Virus record (IMG/VR): IMGVR_UViG_3300008113_004357 | Location: 1 to 64,000 of that record | From: a virus | Strand: one strand, 5' to 3' | DNA: 64,000 nucleotides | Shown here: piece after piece, positions 41,018-50,699 of the stretch | How the letters are laid out: the number at the start of each line of letters is the position of its first letter | Numbering within the stretch: the first letter of the stretch is position 1 | Notes under the pieces: model-generated | The model's database searches: none | Seen by the model: only the letters and a program-made list of their open reading frames with translations | Told to the model about the DNA's origin: nothing | Program-made: the position numbers and the translations under genes

Positions 41018-41866
41018 GTAGTTATCTGTGAAAGTAACAGTAAATGCTAATGTGTTAGCAGTAGGTCTACTTACTGCAACCGTATATCGATTTTCAGCAT
41101 ACTGTGTTACACTAGAAGATTGAGTAAGAATGTTCGTAGCACCTGCACCAGTTACAAGGGTTTGAAATCCTACAGCAGATCCTACACTGCCGCCGGCATT
41201 TACTGAACCTGTAATGTTAGTGCTAGATGCTCTAAAATTAAGTGTACCAAAACCACTTAACATATTAGACCAATCTGTATCTTTTGTAGTTGCGGCTGCG
41301 CCTGTTCTTGAACCGGTAATTTGAATTGACCCACCGGCGTTGAAGAAACAGCGAATATGATCAGCTGCTGGTACTGTAAGGCTTCCCGAAGTGTATCCTG
41401 CAAACGTTAAAGTGATAGTATGAGAAATACTAGTTCCTAAACCAGTCGTACCCCAGTTTGATGACCTAGTTGTTGATGTCAATGACACTCCTGGAGTAGT
41501 CTGAGCAGCGGCGACCGTTGCTCGATTGGCGTTTACTCCATTGTCTGCAAAGTCCTGATATTGGAATCGAATAGCTTCACTGACCACTGTTGACGGTGTA
41601 ACGTCAAATAGTGTCTGCCATGGGCTTCCGCTAGTAGTGCTGGCGGTAGAAACTGCGGTATTGGTTTGGTGTATTCTAGCCTTGGATAAGTCATCTCGCA
41701 ATGCGTCCCATTGAGTAGAAGTCATTGTAGTACTTTGACTTACTGGACTACTAGCAATTGGTTGCCCGTAGCCAGTTGTTCCAGTGCCGATGCCCATCAC
41801 TGACGCAATAACAGACTGAATGTTATTATAATCTTGAGCCGTTGCTCTTGTTCCTGATCCTGCCAT
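41000..41866 (-). CDS. Virion structural protein with FNAGG motif
   Basis: 288 residues, rich in Ser/Thr/Gly/Ala. The segment ADHIRCFFNAGGSIQITGSR, then DTDWSNMLSGFGTLNFRASS, is one I recall as conserved in structural proteins of many marine phages, placed next to tail-fibre genes. The N-terminus has a short helical DYNNIQSVIASVMGIGTG. Probably a tail or baseplate-associated surface protein. AAGGAA precedes the ATG. Confidence 0.75.
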   Translation of the reverse strand: MAGSGTRATAQDYNNIQSVIASVMGIGTGTTGYGQPIASSPVSQSTTMTSTQWDALRDDLSKARIHQTNTAVSTASTTSGSPWQTLFDVTPSTVVSEAIRFQYQDFADNGVNANRATVAAAQTTPGVSLTSTTRSSNWGTTGLGTSISHTITLTFAGYTSGSLTVPAADHIRCFFNAGGSIQITGSRTGAAATTKDTDWSNMLSGFGTLNFRASSTNITGSVNAGGSVGSAVGFQTLVTGAGATNILTQSSSVTQYAENRYTVAVSRPTANTLAFTVTFTDNYLTIFR

Positions 41867-41876
41867 TTTATATTCC

Positions 41877-43661
41877 TTACAATATTATTGCTTCGATTAG
41901 TTTTACATCTTCAGATTCGCTAGTTTCTAAAGCTATAGCAAAAGTATCTGGAAAATTACCTGCTAAAATAGCTGTGTTTCTCAAAACATTTCTAGCTGCG
42001 CCTGCGCATCCGTTTCCTGCTGCTACTAATTTATCACCTTTCTTTACGGTTCCGACAACTTTTACAGGAACACGGCCTTTAAGAGCAACATACGTACCGC
42101 CTTCTAACCCTGCATTCATCATATATGCAGGGTTTGCACTCACTGCACCAAATGCTCTATCACCAAATCTACATGCTGTAACTTCAGCATCGCCACCAAC
42201 AGTTACTACTGTTCCTACTTCATACTCTTCATCAGCTAGATATTTTTCTGCAAGGTCAGCAAATAGCGCACTAGTAGCAGTACCTTGGAACAACACAGCA
42301 TTAAGATTTCCTTCGCTGTCTCTACAGGGAACTGTAAAAGGTGTACCGTTACTAGCTGTGTCAATTGCTGTTGATCTATAGTTTGTACCAACTAACAATG
42401 TATTAGCTTGAGTTGCAGTCACAGCAGTTGTAGCTGAAGTTGCGTTACCTAAAAATGCAGCAGCACATAGTCTACCTGAAGAATCTCTTACTGCAACTGT
42501 ATTAACAGTCCCAACTCCTGCTGAGTCTACAGCGGCACTTCTATAGTTTGCTCCAACTTTTAATTCATCCGCTCTTGAAGTTGTTCCAACAAACTCATTA
42601 GCATAAACTTTGTTAAAAACTGCACCAGGTGCTCCAAGATTAGTATTTCCAGCAATATCAGGAACCAACGCAGGTGCTGTTAACCCGTTGTACGGTGCAG
42701 ATGATGCTTGCGAAGCTGTTATAAATCTAAATTTTGTAAGATTGCTTGGCTGTGTGTTATCTGCTAATCTTACGTCGATACCTTGGTTTAAAGTTTTTCT
42801 TTCAATAATAACGTCATTACTTAAAACTTTAACTTCTAAATCGTCATCATTACCAAGAGTATACCCTACATCTCCAAACTTAACATTAATATTTGGAGGT
42901 CCAATAAAAGAAGTTGTGCCTGTGCCTTTTTCAATAAAGTCATCAGCAGTTCTTGTTTGCCCAGCACTATTAATTAATCTTCTAGAAGCACTAGCAGTAC
43001 CCCAGAAAGCAATAGTAGGAACAGGGCCGCCGGGGCTTACATCACCTGGTTGTAGGTTAGCTAGAGTAATACCTTTCTTAATTGCTGTAAAAGCTCCTGC
43101 ATTTCCTACGTTTAAAATATCTTGACTAGCTGAATTAAGTGTGTATTCGTTAGAAGTTGAAATAGTGTAAGCAACTTTGCCGTCTACAAAAGCAGCAACC
43201 ACAGGGTAAGGGTTGTTAGATGTATCAAATACCTTGATAGATTTTAGCTGAGTAGTACCTACTCCAGCAAGACCTTGCGGACCAACAAGCACAAAACTAG
43301 TTCCGTTATATACATAAAGTTGATTGTTAGCTGTATCAAACCAAAAATCTCCAGAACTTAATCCTGTTGGTTCACTGCTACCTGCTTCCGAACCACCGCT
43401 AGTTTTCCATTTAGTAGTGCTTTGATCGTAAAATTTAATCTTTTTAGCTGAGCTATCGTACCAAATTTGTCCATTAATTGGACGCGGTGGCGCACTAGGG
43501 CCAGCAAAATTTTCTAGCATATGAACTAGATTTTCATTTTGCGCTTCTCCGTAGCCAGCATAGTTTTTTCCTATGAGTTTGATATCTAACGTACTATCAA
43601 TAGTACCATCTTCAACAACAGCTACAGTAGTTCCGTTATACTTATCTATGGTGTATGCCAT
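41877..43661 (-). CDS. Tail-fibre-type protein with duplicated C-terminal module
   Basis: 594 residues. The N-terminal module, MAYTIDKYNGTTVAVVEDG and IGKNYAGYGEAQNENLVHML with PINGQIWYDSSAKKI, is shared with the genes at 43702 and 46938. The C-terminal 160 residues (ADLAEKYLADEEYEVGTVVT, GRVPVKVVGTVKKGDKLVAA) match the stand-alone gene at 50078. Between them are beta-rich repeats (KVGANYRSAAVDSAG and LVGTNYRSTAIDTAS). Likely a host-recognition fibre or its cap. Preceded by a perfect late promoter TATAAATA and an AGAGG ribosome-binding site. Confidence 0.82.
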   Translation of the reverse strand: MAYTIDKYNGTTVAVVEDGTIDSTLDIKLIGKNYAGYGEAQNENLVHMLENFAGPSAPPRPINGQIWYDSSAKKIKFYDQSTTKWKTSGGSEAGSSEPTGLSSGDFWFDTANNQLYVYNGTSFVLVGPQGLAGVGTTQLKSIKVFDTSNNPYPVVAAFVDGKVAYTISTSNEYTLNSASQDILNVGNAGAFTAIKKGITLANLQPGDVSPGGPVPTIAFWGTASASRRLINSAGQTRTADDFIEKGTGTTSFIGPPNINVKFGDVGYTLGNDDDLEVKVLSNDVIIERKTLNQGIDVRLADNTQPSNLTKFRFITASQASSAPYNGLTAPALVPDIAGNTNLGAPGAVFNKVYANEFVGTTSRADELKVGANYRSAAVDSAGVGTVNTVAVRDSSGRLCAAAFLGNATSATTAVTATQANTLLVGTNYRSTAIDTASNGTPFTVPCRDSEGNLNAVLFQGTATSALFADLAEKYLADEEYEVGTVVTVGGDAEVTACRFGDRAFGAVSANPAYMMNAGLEGGTYVALKGRVPVKVVGTVKKGDKLVAAGNGCAGAARNVLRNTAILAGNFPDTFAIALETSESEDVKLIEAIIL

Positions 43662-43683
43662 CTTTTAACCTCTTAATCTTATG

Positions 43684-43691
43684 TATTTATA
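43684..43691 (-). promoter_or_regulatory. Perfect T4-type late promoter TATAAATA
   Basis: Minus-strand TATAAATA lies 23 bases before the ATG of the fibre gene at 43661, in the gap after the stop at 43702. Exact match to the T4 late consensus; consistent with sliding-clamp-activated late transcription of virion genes. Confidence 0.7.
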
Positions 43692-43701
43692 TCTTACTGC
43701 T

Positions 43702-46700
43702 TTAGTGCAGATCTACCCACGAGCCCGGAGCAACATAGGCTTGTATCTTATTAACATCACTATTGTAAATTAATTCCCCATAATTTAAGAAATTAAGAAC
43801 CCTAGCTCCTAGTTGTGCATTTGTATAAGTTGGTAATCTAAAACTAGAACCGTTAATGTTGCTAGTACTAGAGTTAGAAACAACGATATCCCCAAACAAG
43901 TTAGTAGTTGGACGAAGTCCAAACGCTGCACCAGGAGTGACCTGCATTACATATTGCTCTTGTACACTAGTATTGTCAAATGCACTTATTCGAAGACCGG
44001 ATCCACCAGAACGAATAGTTATAGCATTAGTTCCAGAAATAAGGTTAAGTGTACTGGTTCCAGTTACATTAAGTGCTGGATTTGTGATGTTACCAGTTAC
44101 GTTACCCGACACATTACCTGATAAATTACCGTTGATACCGCCTGATACTGTTAAACTTGTAAGTGTTCCTAAACTTGTAATATTAGGCTGTGCTGGTGTA
44201 AGCACATTACCTGTAAGGTTACCAGATACACTACCTGTTAATGATCCAGTTACTGCACCACTTAAATTACCTACAAACTGTGCTACAGGTCCAACAGTAC
44301 TAATTACTGTGCCACCTGTGTTTGTTGACAGCATGTTACCCCTTAAATTACCTATAACATCTACTAAAATTGTATTAGGCAAAGGTAACGTTTCAAGATA
44401 TTTCCAACCAATTGATCCGCCTGTATAGATGAATCCTAGAGCAGTATCTTTTTCATTTAATATAACATCGTCGTCAGCACCTAGTAACATATCTAAAACT
44501 AGTTTGAATGATAGGTCGTTACCATCATACATAGTAAATGCCAACCCAGGTGCAAAACTATATGTACCGGCTACATCAAATCTAAATGCAGTGCCTGTGT
44601 CAACAAAATTTGTTGGGGTTAAAACTGTTGACTCTCCAGTAAATGTAACACCTATTGGACTTGGATGATCAATTAAGAAATTAGGATATGTAACTTTGTT
44701 AACTGTGATTCTTGTAATTCCAGGAGAAGGATTAGTTGAAGATACTAATACATAATCTTTAAATCCTCCGCTGACACCACCTACTGGATCTATTAATGCT
44801 CCGTCTATGGTAATCGTGTCGTTTGTTCTATATGCATATCCGTGACTGTTAGGCGCAATGTTAATGTTAACTTCAGAATAAATTCCAGTTACGCTTATGT
44901 CTAAATTAATAGTAAGACCTGAACCAGAAATAGAATCAGTTGTTGTAGCTAAATTTAGTTTTGAGAATGGTGTTGTAACATTTGGAGATATGCCTTTAAT
45001 TGTTCCTGGATCATAATCTCTATATCGTATTAAACGTAAATTATCTGTATCAAATGCTGAATCAGCATCAATAATTCTTATCGTACTACCAATAGCTCTT
45101 AAAGAATCTTTTGGTAAGACAAAGTCTCTGCCGCCGGTGCTTCTTGTTCTAGCCAAAATTCTATCAGAAACATTTAAGTTATAATCTGCTGATTGCTCGT
45201 CCCAAGGTCTGTTAAAATCGTCAACATACTTTTTAGTAACTAGCGTATCATCAGTGTCACCACCGATAGTGATAATTCCTGAGCCAACAATTTTAGAACC
45301 TAATAAGTCAACTTGCCCTGTACTTGGAAGAAGTTGCAGGTCTCCACGAGCATAAATTTTTTCATCTGTAATTGTAAGGTTGGCAGTATGGATAGTTTTA
45401 ATACCAATAGTTCTTACATTGTTAATGTTGCCTTCTGTTGGTAGTGTTCCGCCTGTGGCAACTACTGATAAAGTTGACGATGTTTTTGCAGTAACAATAT
45501 GATAGTTATTTGCACCAAGACTTCCTGCACCACTGTCAGCAGTAATATAAGACCCAACAACAAATTCAGCAGTTGAACTTAATCCTGTGATATTGTAGTT
45601 ATAGATCTGAGAACCAGTGTCAACCAAGTCGGTGATAAATCCGCTACTTACAGGAGCTGAGGTAATACCAGTAATACCAAAACCGGCGGCTTTTGTAATA
45701 CTGTTAGCGATTACACTTGCTGAAAGAACTGTTACATCATTAATTCTATATTCTTTACCAAACGCAACATTAAAATGTTCTGAACTGTGCCAGGATTCTT
45801 CTGTATTATTGTAAATCAATTCAATGTTAGCTGATGTTACACCATCTCCGCCCTTTAATATAATACCGCCGTTGTCGGCCAGAGCGTTGTCATTATTACC
45901 GTCAGCTAAAATAATATTTTTATCTTTTACAACTAGATCATTAGTAGTGATAGTTGTTGTTGAACCTGTTATTGTAAGATTACCGTCAATGATAGCATTG
46001 CCGCCAACATGCAAGGTAGCGTTTGGAACTGTTTTAAATACACCCAAGTACTGCGAACTTGCATCGATAGAAATAGCATCATATTGTGTTCCAGCATTAA
46101 GCGTGGTAATTTTAATATCTTGTCCGTTTCTATTGCTTTGTAATCTAAATGTAGCTGCATCTACTAAAATTGTATTCTCTTGGTTAACACCTAACTTTAA
46201 CGGAGTAATGTTTTGAATTGACAATGTACCGAATACAGTATTATTTTGTGTAGCTAGCAACACATCCGCAGGTGTAATTAGAGTACCGTTTGCAGCAACA
46301 AGAGCATCAGCACTAGATGCCCGTGTGTTAAATTTAAAAACATTTAACGGGTCATTAAACACGCCTTGGGTGAATCCTGTTTTAATTATACCAGAAAAAT
46401 CACCAATTTGACCAACTAATGTAAATTGTTCGTGTTTACTAAAAATGCCCATGACCTTACCAGCAGACCAAAGCACAGTTACAGTACGTTGGTTGCCTCG
46501 ACTGTCGGAAACTGTTTCTACTGTGAAACCGCTTTTTCCTTGGCTATCTTTCCAAATCTTACCAGCAGGGAATTGACCTACGCCTGTGTAAAAATATAAT
46601 TGGTTTTCAATATTGTCGATCCAAAAGTCGCCTTGACCGGGTGTAATTGGTGCTGTGTTACTTACGATTGGTCCGGCACCAATTCTAAATACTGTACCGT

Positions 46701-46938
46701 CATAGACTTTTAATCTATTATCACTAGTGTCATACCATACTTGCCCTACAATTGGATTATTTGGTTCAGTTGTTGAAGCAAAATTTTCTAATAATCTTAC
46801 AAAGTTTTCGTTAATGTATTCGCCATAACCGACTACGTTTTTGCCAATTAATGTTAAATCTGTGGCGCTGGTGTCTAGTCCGTTGTCAACTAATTCTGCT
46901 AGTAAGCTTCCGTCAGTTTTATTAATCTTGTACGCCAT
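43702..46938 (-). CDS. Long tail-fibre protein
   Basis: 1,078 residues. N-terminal fibre module (MAYKINKTDGSLLAELVDN, IGKNVVGYGEYINENFVRLL, PNNPIVGQVWYDT). Then repeated strands typical of trimeric beta-helical shafts, for example VGGNAIIDGNLTITGSTTT and the N-x-S/T-G runs SGNVSGNVTGNITN and SGAVTGSLTGSVSGNLTG. The end is YGELIYNSDVNKIQAYVAPG, a probable tip. No peptidase S74 chaperone domain is seen. The start overlaps the stop of the next fibre gene (TAATG). Probably trimeric; located at the distal tail. Confidence 0.85.
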   Translation of the reverse strand: MAYKINKTDGSLLAELVDNGLDTSATDLTLIGKNVVGYGEYINENFVRLLENFASTTEPNNPIVGQVWYDTSDNRLKVYDGTVFRIGAGPIVSNTAPITPGQGDFWIDNIENQLYFYTGVGQFPAGKIWKDSQGKSGFTVETVSDSRGNQRTVTVLWSAGKVMGIFSKHEQFTLVGQIGDFSGIIKTGFTQGVFNDPLNVFKFNTRASSADALVAANGTLITPADVLLATQNNTVFGTLSIQNITPLKLGVNQENTILVDAATFRLQSNRNGQDIKITTLNAGTQYDAISIDASSQYLGVFKTVPNATLHVGGNAIIDGNLTITGSTTTITTNDLVVKDKNIILADGNNDNALADNGGIILKGGDGVTSANIELIYNNTEESWHSSEHFNVAFGKEYRINDVTVLSASVIANSITKAAGFGITGITSAPVSSGFITDLVDTGSQIYNYNITGLSSTAEFVVGSYITADSGAGSLGANNYHIVTAKTSSTLSVVATGGTLPTEGNINNVRTIGIKTIHTANLTITDEKIYARGDLQLLPSTGQVDLLGSKIVGSGIITIGGDTDDTLVTKKYVDDFNRPWDEQSADYNLNVSDRILARTRSTGGRDFVLPKDSLRAIGSTIRIIDADSAFDTDNLRLIRYRDYDPGTIKGISPNVTTPFSKLNLATTTDSISGSGLTINLDISVTGIYSEVNINIAPNSHGYAYRTNDTITIDGALIDPVGGVSGGFKDYVLVSSTNPSPGITRITVNKVTYPNFLIDHPSPIGVTFTGESTVLTPTNFVDTGTAFRFDVAGTYSFAPGLAFTMYDGNDLSFKLVLDMLLGADDDVILNEKDTALGFIYTGGSIGWKYLETLPLPNTILVDVIGNLRGNMLSTNTGGTVISTVGPVAQFVGNLSGAVTGSLTGSVSGNLTGNVLTPAQPNITSLGTLTSLTVSGGINGNLSGNVSGNVTGNITNPALNVTGTSTLNLISGTNAITIRSGGSGLRISAFDNTSVQEQYVMQVTPGAAFGLRPTTNLFGDIVVSNSSTSNINGSSFRLPTYTNAQLGARVLNFLNYGELIYNSDVNKIQAYVAPGSWVDLH

Positions 46939-49562
46939 TATAAAATCCTACCAGTAAAAATAACATAATTAATTGCTTGATAAGGGTTCATAATATCAAA
47001 CGGTTGTCCAACTGCTCCAACGACATCAATGTCACCGGTTGTTGGTAATAGCTGAGCGTTAGTAAGAGTGTTGTTAATGTTAGTTGTAATAGCTCCAGAG
47101 TCTGCCGGAGCTCCGATTGCAAATCGCAAAGCATAATACTGATTACCTGCACTACCTATTAAATCATGAGAGTGTTGAGGTAATTGATTTACAGTCAGTG
47201 TTTGTTGTCTTGATCCGCCAACTATGCCAGGTGCATTAGCTGAAGGTACTCTAGGTACTGCCGGTGCTCCACCACCACCGTCAATATTGCCCAGCGAAGT
47301 AAGTGTAAGTCCTGACAAGGATGGGTATGTTACAGGCTGAGGTTGGCAACTACAGACAATAGTTGTGAATCCAGGACTTGGAGTATTGTTAGTTATAGAA
47401 GTAATAACAACAGGAGCATTAGTAGTTACTAGGCCGTGTCCTAGAACAACTTTACCTAGCTGGAACGGTCCGTTGATTACTAAAGAATTTTGAACTACAA
47501 ACTCTACAGAAATAGCACTAATTGTGGTAATTGCATTACGTGTTCCAGAAGTTACTGACGTTTCAATATTAACAGTATTATTATTGTCCATATTTTCAAC
47601 ACCAATTGCAAAACGACCTCTGAGATCAGGTAGAGCAAAAGTTTGATAACCTTGTAACAATACTTGGGATCTATAAGTGTACCCAATTGCAGCAAATAGT
47701 TCAGGATATAAAGACTGACGCTGTTCGCTGCCATCACATAACAAATATCCTGGAGGAGGTGTTGCACCTGCAAAGGGGAACACCGCGCCTGGCGGCACTG
47801 TACCTAAATTTTGAAATAAGGTAGTCTTGCTTATTTTTCTTAATGGTGGAGATAACGATGCTCTGTACACCAAGAAGTAATCACTGTTTAAAGAATCAGC
47901 TACTGGTTCTTTTGTGTTAATAATTTCATCACTGATTGTAGTAACAAACACACCACCGGACTGCGGTGTCACTGTTCCAGTAACTGTTGCTGCCGCAATA
48001 GTACCAGCAACTGCTGTTGTATACTCAAACCAGTAACCAAAAGTTATGTCTTGACCTATAGCTGTAATAGGTTGATTAGTTATACTAAATTGTGAATTAC
48101 TACAAGATACGTTGATAAACCAACTTACTTGAAACTGATGATCTACTGCGCCTGTAAAAACTCTAGCAGTAAAGTTTGATCTCTGTGCTCTAGTAAGTGT
48201 TCTTGTAGGTGTAGGTTGGCTACCGTTAAATTGAATCAATGTACTGTTAACGTCGCCAGTTAGTCTAAACACAGTATTGGCTGCTAATCGAGCAGCAGAT
48301 CCTGTAATACTGCCTGTTAAGTTTCCTGTGAAACTTCCTGTGAAACTGTCGCCAAAATAATTTTTAGCGTAGACATTTCTAAATCTTTTGTTACCGCTGC
48401 CAACAATACTTGAATCAGCTCCAAGATCGTGTGCTTCATTTGTTCTAGGATTAATAGCAACGCCACCAAGTTGTGTTCCTACTGTAAGGTGTCCAGTAAC
48501 ATTGATGTCGCCGCCAACATAGGCATTGCCAGTTATGCCTATTCCACCAGTAGTTACAATACTACCAGTAATTGTTGATGTTGAATTAGTGTTATCAGTA
48601 GTATAAATTTGTCCGTTTAACAACAAATTTCCGTTGATGTCTAAACTAGATCTCTCACTTTGATACGGGGCTGGCATAAAGTCTGGATTGCTTTTATTAA
48701 TACCAACTTGACTTAAACCGGTTATAGTAACAACATCTTTAGGTGCATTATTTAGATCGTTAGTTCTTAATACAATAGAAGAACCTAATGCTTTGTTTCC
48801 TAAAATTGTTTGTTTGTTAGTTGTTGAAATCAGTGTAGTTTCTAACGAATCTCCAATTCTTACACCTGCGGCATTTCGAATATTAAAAGGAAAGTTAGTA
48901 GTACTAGACTGGTCATTTCTTAAAAAATTTGCGGCAGGAACAGTATCGTTACCTACAATCAAAGAGTTAGATTTTTCACTTATTCCCCAGAACTTAACCG
49001 AGTTAATACCGTCAGTGTCAAAGTCTTCTGTGGTTAAATTAACACCCTGTCTTATTTTTTCAAAGCCTGTGATAACTGATTTTGGAAAGAATTCGTCTTT
49101 GCTGATAATAGCAACACGTAGGCCGTTTATATATAATGTAAGAACAGTTCTTTTAGTGTTAGTATCTCTATCGTCAATTTCTTCTGCTTTGAGTCCCGAT
49201 GCTGTTCCGCCTTTGAACTCAGGACCAACTAGCACCCATAAAGATCCATTATACAAATAAAGTTGTTGATTAGTTGTATCGACCCATAAGTCGCCTGTTA
49301 CACTTTTATCTGACCCTGGAGCAGTATTGGCTTTAATAATATTACCTGCTTCTCTCCAGTTTGTGCCGTCAAACAATCTTAACTGAGGGCGAGGTGGAGA
49401 CGAATCTGAATCAGTGTCGTACCATAATTGTCCGACTATAGGATTAGGAGGAGAATTTTTGTTTGCAAAATTTTCTAGTAAATGTAAGAAATTTTTCCCT
49501 ACTGGAATAGCAAATTCTGGATAATTTTTTCCTACAAAAGTAAGACTGCGTGTGTAAGCAAT
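46938..49562 (-). CDS. Tail-fibre protein with tail-collar domain; ATT as likely start
   Basis: 874 residues if started at ATT 49562. The frame opens with (I)AYTRSLTFVGKNYPEFAIPV then LLENFANKNSPPNPIVGQLW, colinear with MAYT... of the sister fibre genes but about 20 residues shorter. No ATG, GTG or TTG exists before 49376, which lies beyond this conserved module. The C-terminal part is a phage tail-collar domain: PPGAVFPFAGATPPPGYLLC, FALPDLRGRFAIG, then a long insertion and QTLTVNQLPQHSHDL, ending FDIMNPYQAINYVIF. It overlaps the upstream gene by 31 bases. The initiation problem could also reflect a deletion or sequence error. Confidence 0.75.
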   Translation of the reverse strand: MAYTRSLTFVGKNYPEFAIPVGKNFLHLLENFANKNSPPNPIVGQLWYDTDSDSSPPRPQLRLFDGTNWREAGNIIKANTAPGSDKSVTGDLWVDTTNQQLYLYNGSLWVLVGPEFKGGTASGLKAEEIDDRDTNTKRTVLTLYINGLRVAIISKDEFFPKSVITGFEKIRQGVNLTTEDFDTDGINSVKFWGISEKSNSLIVGNDTVPAANFLRNDQSSTTNFPFNIRNAAGVRIGDSLETTLISTTNKQTILGNKALGSSIVLRTNDLNNAPKDVVTITGLSQVGINKSNPDFMPAPYQSERSSLDINGNLLLNGQIYTTDNTNSTSTITGSIVTTGGIGITGNAYVGGDINVTGHLTVGTQLGGVAINPRTNEAHDLGADSSIVGSGNKRFRNVYAKNYFGDSFTGSFTGNLTGSITGSAARLAANTVFRLTGDVNSTLIQFNGSQPTPTRTLTRAQRSNFTARVFTGAVDHQFQVSWFINVSCSNSQFSITNQPITAIGQDITFGYWFEYTTAVAGTIAAATVTGTVTPQSGGVFVTTISDEIINTKEPVADSLNSDYFLVYRASLSPPLRKISKTTLFQNLGTVPPGAVFPFAGATPPPGYLLCDGSEQRQSLYPELFAAIGYTYRSQVLLQGYQTFALPDLRGRFAIGVENMDNNNTVNIETSVTSGTRNAITTISAISVEFVVQNSLVINGPFQLGKVVLGHGLVTTNAPVVITSITNNTPSPGFTTIVCSCQPQPVTYPSLSGLTLTSLGNIDGGGGAPAVPRVPSANAPGIVGGSRQQTLTVNQLPQHSHDLIGSAGNQYYALRFAIGAPADSGAITTNINNTLTNAQLLPTTGDIDVVGAVGQPFDIMNPYQAINYVIFTGRIL

Positions 49563-50062
49563 CTTGGATTGCCTGTTGTACTATAACTTACAAGTCCTAA
49601 TTCATCAAATACAAATTTACTTTCGTTGTCGCTTGTATTATCAAACGCATCTTGTCCTGCTGGTTCGCCGTAGTCTAACAGACAAGTTACAAATACATCA
49701 GTGTAATATTTTCCAGAAACGTGTCTAGTTTCTATTCTATTTCGTGTAGGGTCTAGATTAGATGAAGATCTATCATTTACAATTTTAGAATATGTTTGAT
49801 TATACAAACTCGCATTTGTACCAATCGAATTTGGAGTGAGGTAGGTAATAATACCGGTTGGGTCAACTGTAGTTCCCCCGTTCCCAAATGCCATCGAATT
49901 TATAAATCCTTGACCTGTATCAGCAATACTTTCTGCTAGCGCAATACTCATATTTTCATAATGAATAGCATTACGCTTATTAACAAAAACTTGTTCCGAT
50001 ACAGGGTCAAAAATCTTTATGTGGCCTTCAATATGAATTCCTGATAGATCTTTACCTTGCAT
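49532..50062 (-). CDS. Tail/baseplate-associated structural protein
   Basis: 176 residues. IHIEGHIKIFDPVSEQVFVN, RNAIHYENMSIALAESIAD and FINSMAFGNGGTTVDPTG look like a small virion component found before tail-fibre genes. FVFDELGLVSYSTTGNPRLL near the end resembles a segment that in such proteins, from memory, continues for another 20-30 residues; here it stops at THAVLLL, where the next fibre frame begins. A junctional deletion is possible. An AGTCTAAT-type spacer with weak ribosome-binding site precedes it. Confidence 0.68.
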   Translation of the reverse strand: MQGKDLSGIHIEGHIKIFDPVSEQVFVNKRNAIHYENMSIALAESIADTGQGFINSMAFGNGGTTVDPTGIITYLTPNSIGTNASLYNQTYSKIVNDRSSSNLDPTRNRIETRHVSGKYYTDVFVTCLLDYGEPAGQDAFDNTSDNESKFVFDELGLVSYSTTGNPRLLTHAVLLL

Positions 50063-50077
50063 ATTAGACTCTTTAAA

Positions 50078-50617
50078 TTATAGACGACCAACTACGATTT
50101 CAATAACACCTTCTTCGCCATTAAAATCTTCTAACGCTTTTCCAATAACTGAACCTAGTTTTGGATTTTCAGCAGCCTTGGCTCGGCCGTTGCCAGCACT
50201 GACCATAAGATCGCCTTTCTTAACTGAACCGTAAATACCAACAGGAACTCGGCCTTGTAAAGCTACCACTGCGGTATGCTCTCCAAGACTTACAGCACAT
50301 TCTAGTTGGCTGTTCATAATAAATCCTGGATTAAAAGAAACAACTCCTGCAACTCTTGCTGTATCTTCTGTTGCTACTGTAACTTCTTGGGCGCCGCCAA
50401 ACATTAAAACTGTGCCAGGCTCGTAAACTGCATCGGCAACATATTTTTCAGCTAAATCGGCGTAACGGCTTGACGTTGCAGTTCCTTGAAACAGTCCTGC
50501 ATTTAAGTTTCCATCAGCATCTCTACATGCTATGGTGAATGGTGTACCGGTGCTTGCGGTATCGATGCTAGCTTCTCTGTAAAGCTGGCCTACTTTTAGT
50601 GTATCTGCTTGAGACAT
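50078..50617 (-). CDS. Stand-alone fibre C-terminal-type module
   Basis: 179 residues. TLKVGQLYREASIDTASTGT and FTIACRDADGNLNAGLFQGT are followed by YADLAEKYVADAVYEPGTVL and GRVPVGIYGSVKKGDLMVSA, all paralogous to the last 200 residues of the fibre at 41877. It lacks the N-terminal fibre module, so it may form a decoration, tip or exchangeable receptor-binding unit. The start is preceded by AGGAG and late-promoter-like sequence. Confidence 0.75.
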   Translation of the reverse strand: MSQADTLKVGQLYREASIDTASTGTPFTIACRDADGNLNAGLFQGTATSSRYADLAEKYVADAVYEPGTVLMFGGAQEVTVATEDTARVAGVVSFNPGFIMNSQLECAVSLGEHTAVVALQGRVPVGIYGSVKKGDLMVSAGNGRAKAAENPKLGSVIGKALEDFNGEEGVIEIVVGRL

Positions 50618-50632
50618 AATAAAGACTCCTAA

Positions 50633-50646
50633 TATTTTATATTTAG
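50633..50646 (-). promoter_or_regulatory. Candidate late promoter
   Basis: On the minus strand CTAAATATAAAATA contains two near-matches to the late box (CTAAATA and TATAAAATA) about 20-30 bases before the ATG at 50617, in the gap after the giant protein gene. Weaker than the TATAAATA at 43684. Confidence 0.4.
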
Positions 50647-50699
50647 TTAAATCAAAAACTACGGTTTTTGTCGTGATAAACTGCTACTTTGATTCCTTT

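Noticed and set aside
41842-46216. Several open frames on the plus strand within the fibre genes (for example 41842-42381, 42610-43125, 43856-44428, 45824-46216)
   Set aside because: They are antisense to long, well-supported fibre frames, have Ser/Thr/Pro/Leu-rich composition expected from reverse reading of Thr/Asn/Gly-rich coding DNA, and lack motifs or ribosome-binding sites.
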